A DNA stretch of 15,446 nucleotides, taken from NCBI GenBank assembly GCA_049589355.1, contig JBAWAP010000185.1, positions 1 through 15,446 on the forward strand. Reading direction: 5' to 3'. Source of the stretch: JBAWAP01 sp049589355. Its GTDB lineage: Bacteria > Chloroflexota > Anaerolineae > VGOG01. This document shows, in pieces, positions 12,538 through 15,446 of this stretch. Made by a program: the position numbers and the translations under genes. The notes below the pieces were generated by a model. That model was not told where the DNA came from. It ran no database searches and saw only the letters and a program-made list of their open reading frames with translations. Position 1 is the first letter of the stretch. Each line of letters begins with the position of its first letter.

Positions 12538-14139
12538 ATGTCAGGAGCATTGGAAAACGCTCGTTCGACGACGGGGACACGCACGCGCCTGAGTGATGTC
12601 TCACAGATAAGCGGGATGTGCCCCATCTGCATCAGGGAATGCGCCCATCTCTGCGAGATAAGCAAGTCCGCTTTCCGGGGACGAGAGGTCCTCTATCCCA
12701 GTCCCGAGGCCTTCGGCTGGAGCACTGCCGCCTCTAACAAGGACTACCGCTTGGATTGGTCTGACTTCCAGATCATGGTGAATGTCCTGGGGGCCAAGGG
12801 GATCGAGGCCGATCCAGATAAGGCTGTCTTCCCTGCCGTGGACGTGACCACGACGGTTGGAGGCATCCCCCTGAAGGTGCCGGTGATGATCGCTGCTCTG
12901 GGCTCCACCGCTGTGGCCAAGAACAACTGGGATGGGCTGGCCATCGGGGCGGCGATCTCAGGCACCATCATGACTGTCGGCGAGAACATATGTGGTATGG
13001 ACCTAGATTCCCGCTTCGAGAACGGCAAGGTGGTTTACTCCAAGGACATGGAGTACCGCATCAACACCTACCGCAAGTACTGGGATGGCGAACACGGCGA
13101 CATCGCTGTCCAGACCAATGTCGAGGATACGCGCTTCGGAGTAGACCTCTACGTGATAAAGGAGCTAGGGGTCAACATCATCGAACGCAAGTGGGGGCAG
13201 GGGGCCAAGGCCATCGGCGGCGAGGTGAGGATTAGGGATCTGGACAAGGCGCTCATGCTCAAGAAGCGTGGCTACATCCTGATCCCCGACCCAGAGGACG
13301 AGGCTGTGCAGGAAGCTTTCAACAAGGGGGCCTTCAAATCCTTCGAGCGCCACAGCCGGGTAGGCATGCCCGAAGAGCGGAGCTTCGTGGAGGACATCGA
13401 GTGGCTGCGTGACAACGGAGCAAAGAAAGTCTTCCTTAAAACCGGCGCTTATAATCCCGCTGTGGTGGCCTTCACCTTGAAGTGCGCCTCACTGGCTGGG
13501 ATTGATATGCTGACCTTCGACGGAGCAGGGGGCGGCACGGGGATGAGCCCCGTCCCTATGATGAACGAGTGCGCTACCCCCACCGTCTATCTCCTGGCCC
13601 AGGTGCTCGAGTGCATCCGGATTCTCAAGGAGAAGGGCAAATATATCCCCGACATCGCCATAGCAGGGGGGTTCATCAACGAGACCCAGATCTTCAAGGC
13701 TATGGCCATGAGCAATCTGGGCGATGGCAACGGCCCATACGTCAAGACTATCTCGATGGCCCGGGCCCCTATCACCGCAGTGATGAAGTCCGACTACTTC
13801 GTTGACTTAGCTACCCAAGGGAAGCTCCCTAAGAACTTCAGCAACCTTTATGGTGAAGATGCGGAGCAGTTCTTTTTTGCCGCCACCGAACTGAAGGGCC
13901 GCTACGGCGATGAGGTGGGAAATGGCATCCCCTGGCCGGCGGTGGGCCTCTACACCTACTTCGTTGACCGCATCGGCGTGGGGTTAAAGCAGCTTCTGGC
14001 CGGATGCCGCAAGTGGCGGCTGGACCTCTTGGACAGGGCCGATATCACTGCCCTCACTGAGAGAGCCAGCAGGGTCACTGGAATCCCCACCATTGATCAG
14101 GTGGGACAGGAAGCGATGGCCCACATCCTCGATTTCTAA
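12538..14139 (+). CDS. Stand-alone FMN-binding glutamate synthase-like protein (GltB central domain family)
   Basis: The 533-residue protein corresponds to the FMN/synthase TIM-barrel domain of glutamate synthase, which forms glutamate from 2-oxoglutarate and ammonia. The glutaminase and FAD subunits are absent here and would need to be encoded elsewhere. The N-terminus carries CPICIRECAHLC (C28, C31, C35, C39), a candidate iron-sulfur or metal site. The barrel shows GREVLYPSPEAFGWSTAASN, VPVMIAALGSTAVAKNNW, VQTNVEDTRFGVD, FLKTGAYNPAVV and the flavin-phosphate loop DGAGGGTGMSPVPM at 328-341. IAIAGGFINETQIFKAMAM and GNGPYVKTISMARAPITAV follow. Known archaeal and anaerobe homologues use ferredoxin-like modules as electron donors; the short Cys motif may play that role here. 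The start ATG has AAGGAGG at 12521-12527. Its own promoter and leader suggest separate control from the gdhA operon. Family is secure; the true reaction is inferred. Confidence 0.85.
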   Translation: MSGALENARSTTGTRTRLSDVSQISGMCPICIRECAHLCEISKSAFRGREVLYPSPEAFGWSTAASNKDYRLDWSDFQIMVNVLGAKGIEADPDKAVFPAVDVTTTVGGIPLKVPVMIAALGSTAVAKNNWDGLAIGAAISGTIMTVGENICGMDLDSRFENGKVVYSKDMEYRINTYRKYWDGEHGDIAVQTNVEDTRFGVDLYVIKELGVNIIERKWGQGAKAIGGEVRIRDLDKALMLKKRGYILIPDPEDEAVQEAFNKGAFKSFERHSRVGMPEERSFVEDIEWLRDNGAKKVFLKTGAYNPAVVAFTLKCASLAGIDMLTFDGAGGGTGMSPVPMMNECATPTVYLLAQVLECIRILKEKGKYIPDIAIAGGFINETQIFKAMAMSNLGDGNGPYVKTISMARAPITAVMKSDYFVDLATQGKLPKNFSNLYGEDAEQFFFAATELKGRYGDEVGNGIPWPAVGLYTYFVDRIGVGLKQLLAGCRKWRLDLLDRADITALTERASRVTGIPTIDQVGQEAMAHILDF

Positions 14140-14154
14140 AATCGAGACCCAATA

Positions 14155-14195
14155 GAACCCTCGCCAGTGAAAAGCTAGGCGAGGGTTCTTTTCTT
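14155..14195 (+). terminator. Rho-independent terminator after the GltB-like gene
   Basis: A perfect 11-bp stem GAACCCTCGCC (14155-14165) and GGCGAGGGTTC (14178-14188) with a 12-nt loop is followed by TTTTCTTG. It lies 15 nt after the stop codon. Confidence 0.92.
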
Positions 14196-14218
14196 GCCTC
14201 GACCGATTTGAAGCCCTC

Positions 14219-14247
14219 TTGACATCTCATTAAATTCATGTTATGCT
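14219..14247 (+). promoter_or_regulatory. Sigma70-like promoter for the GAF sensor gene
   Basis: A consensus TTGACA (14219-14224), a 17-nt spacer and TATGCT (14242-14247). The expected start near 14254 leaves a leader of about 32 nt with GGGAGG at 14271-14276. Confidence 0.75.
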
Positions 14248-14285
14248 TTCTTGGCTTTAACCGAGCTTCTGGGAGGATATGAGCT

Positions 14286-15446
14286 ATGGAAGCTTCTGGT
14301 TTCTCCACGGGAATCGAAACTCTAGATAATCTCTTGGAAGGGCTCAGGGCAGGAGACAACGTCGTTTTCCATATCTCTGCTCTGGAGCAGTTCGCGCCTT
14401 TTGCCAGAGCCTTGCTCCGTCATTGTCGAAGGGAAGTCCATAAAGTGATCTACGTCGAAGTTGACGGCTCACTGCAACATCTAATGAAGGATCTGGCCGG
14501 CGAAAGCGTCTTCGATATGGCTGTATTTGGTCATGATCAGCAAATACTCACCGAGGAGTTCAAAAGATACCTGCTGCAAACGGAAAGGTACGCCTATTGG
14601 GTCTTCGACAACTTCACGGCAATGAAGTCCGCCCTGGGCAGTGAAGAAGCGCTCAAGCGGTTCTTCTTGGAGATATGCCCTCTCTTGTACGAACTGGAAA
14701 CCATTGCCTACTGGCCCCTACTGAAGGATCAACACCCGGCGGAGACAGTGGCGGCCATCAGGGACTGTACTCAGGTATTCCTGGATCTATCCACTAGGGG
14801 CGCGAATGTCTTCATCAAGCCGATCAAGGTATGGGGAAGATATTCGGAGACCATGTTCATTCCGCATCGAGTGATCCCAGAGGACGACTCGCTTCGGATA
14901 TCGCCTGTCTCTGATGCGGAATTGGATTTGGCCAGCTACGCCGCCGAGCTATTGGGAAAGGGGGCAGAGCTTTCAGCGCTCAGAGACAGGTTAAATGAAG
15001 TCAATGTGGAGCTTACGCGGCGCAACAGGGAGCTTTCCACCCTCAATGCTATCGCCGAGACATTGAGCCGTTCCCTTGATCTGGAGACGACCCTGCATGA
15101 CACTTTGCAGAAAGTATTGGAGGTCATGGAAATAGAAGCGGGTCTGATTCATTTGCTGGATGAGGAGGCGAGTGAACTGATCATCCGCGCTCACCAGGGC
15201 TTGTCGAGCCAATACCTTCAAGGGGTAGATCGGTTGAAGCTAGGCGAAGGGCTTGCCGGGCGAGTGGCCCAGTCAGGAGAGCCCATCGTGGTAGATGACA
15301 TCTCGATTGATCCTCGCCTGACCAGGATGGTGGTGCAGGAGGAAAAGAAGCGAAGCTTTGTCAGTGTCCCTTTGAAAGCCAGGGACAGAGTGCTGGGTAC
15401 TATGAACTTGGTCAGCCAAGATTTTCGCCGGTTCAGCCTTCAGGAT
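14286..15446 (+). CDS. Degenerate RecA/KaiC-like domain fused to a coiled coil and GAF domain, 3' end outside window
   Basis: 387 codons are open to the window edge. The start FSTGIETLDNLLEGLRAGDN (residues 6-25) is the opening of KaiC/RAD55-like RecA-fold proteins. Where the Walker A loop should follow, the protein reads VVFHISALEQFAPFARALL, without GxxGxGKT, so ATP binding is probably lost. YVEVDG and YWVFDNFTAMKSA keep the fold's later strands. Residues about 222-255 (ELSALRDRLNEVNVELTRRN) form a coiled coil. A GAF domain follows, with LSRSLDLETTL, AGLIHLLDEEASELIIRAHQ, LGEGLAGRVAQSGEPIVVDD and FVSVPLKARDRVLGTMNLVS. GAF domains sense small ligands or redox and usually feed a histidine kinase, a diguanylate cyclase or an HD-GYP output. 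Which of these follows lies outside the window. The ATG has GGGAGG 9 nt upstream. The gene is isolated by the preceding terminator and its own promoter. Confidence 0.8.
   Translation, partial: MEASGFSTGIETLDNLLEGLRAGDNVVFHISALEQFAPFARALLRHCRREVHKVIYVEVDGSLQHLMKDLAGESVFDMAVFGHDQQILTEEFKRYLLQTERYAYWVFDNFTAMKSALGSEEALKRFFLEICPLLYELETIAYWPLLKDQHPAETVAAIRDCTQVFLDLSTRGANVFIKPIKVWGRYSETMFIPHRVIPEDDSLRISPVSDAELDLASYAAELLGKGAELSALRDRLNEVNVELTRRNRELSTLNAIAETLSRSLDLETTLHDTLQKVLEVMEIEAGLIHLLDEEASELIIRAHQGLSSQYLQGVDRLKLGEGLAGRVAQSGEPIVVDDISIDPRLTRMVVQEEKKRSFVSVPLKARDRVLGTMNLVSQDFRRFSLQD

Noticed and set aside
1..15446. tRNA or rRNA genes, or CRISPR arrays
   Set aside because: No cloverleaf-like segment, rRNA-like sequence or regularly spaced short direct repeats were found on reading; a tRNAscan or CRISPR search was not possible.

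Overview
The window reads as a chromosomal segment of a bacterium, most likely an anaerobic member of Chloroflexota. That is an inference from gene content and protein style (a GatCAB amidotransferase, a stand-alone FMN-type glutamate synthase domain protein, catabolic alanine and glutamate dehydrogenases, GC-rich codons, GTG/TTG starts beside strong AGGAGG sites), not from a marker gene. No rRNA, tRNA, CRISPR array or transposase gene was seen.

Layout. (1) 1-1328, minus strand: 5' part of a class A penicillin-binding protein. It is divergent from the plus-strand run. (2) 1452-5039: a TVP38/VTT membrane protein, a DUF429 protein whose frame runs without a stop into gatC, then gatA and a HicB-like protein. 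(3) 5040-7295: an accessory, partly degraded stretch. It opens with a dead 35-codon copy of the galU 5' end, carries one intact gene (HD-domain protein, more A/T-rich) and a TPR-like remnant, and ends at the real galU. The galU 5' end is therefore present as a direct repeat about 2.2 kb apart. (4) 7296-12340: a tightly packed probable operon, galU - small protein - ald - gatB - gdhA, with 4-nt and 8-nt overlaps. (5) 12341-14200: a sigma70-like promoter, a structured leader holding a 24-codon reading frame and a terminator-like hairpin, then a glutamate-synthase-like flavoprotein and a clear intrinsic terminator. (6) 14219-15446: a promoter and the 5' part of a sensor protein (degenerate RecA/KaiC-like domain, coiled coil, GAF).

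How the genes fit together. Glutamate, glutamine and ammonia link most of the window. GatCAB uses glutamine to amidate mischarged Asp-/Glu-tRNA. Ald and GdhA interconvert alanine or glutamate with their keto acids and NH4+. The GltB-like protein probably moves the glutamine amide onto 2-oxoglutarate. GalU and the PBP belong to envelope sugar and wall synthesis.

Most notable items: the structured leader before the GltB-like gene, with a candidate leaderless peptide whose last codons are themselves a 12-nt match to the anti-Shine-Dalgarno sequence; the DUF429-GatC reading-frame fusion with an internal gatC promoter; the galU duplication bracketing an HD-protein gene; an in-frame GC-rich palindrome inside gatB; and four CGGATA sites in nested dyad symmetry upstream of galU. 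All functional calls rest on reading the sequence by eye; no database search was run.
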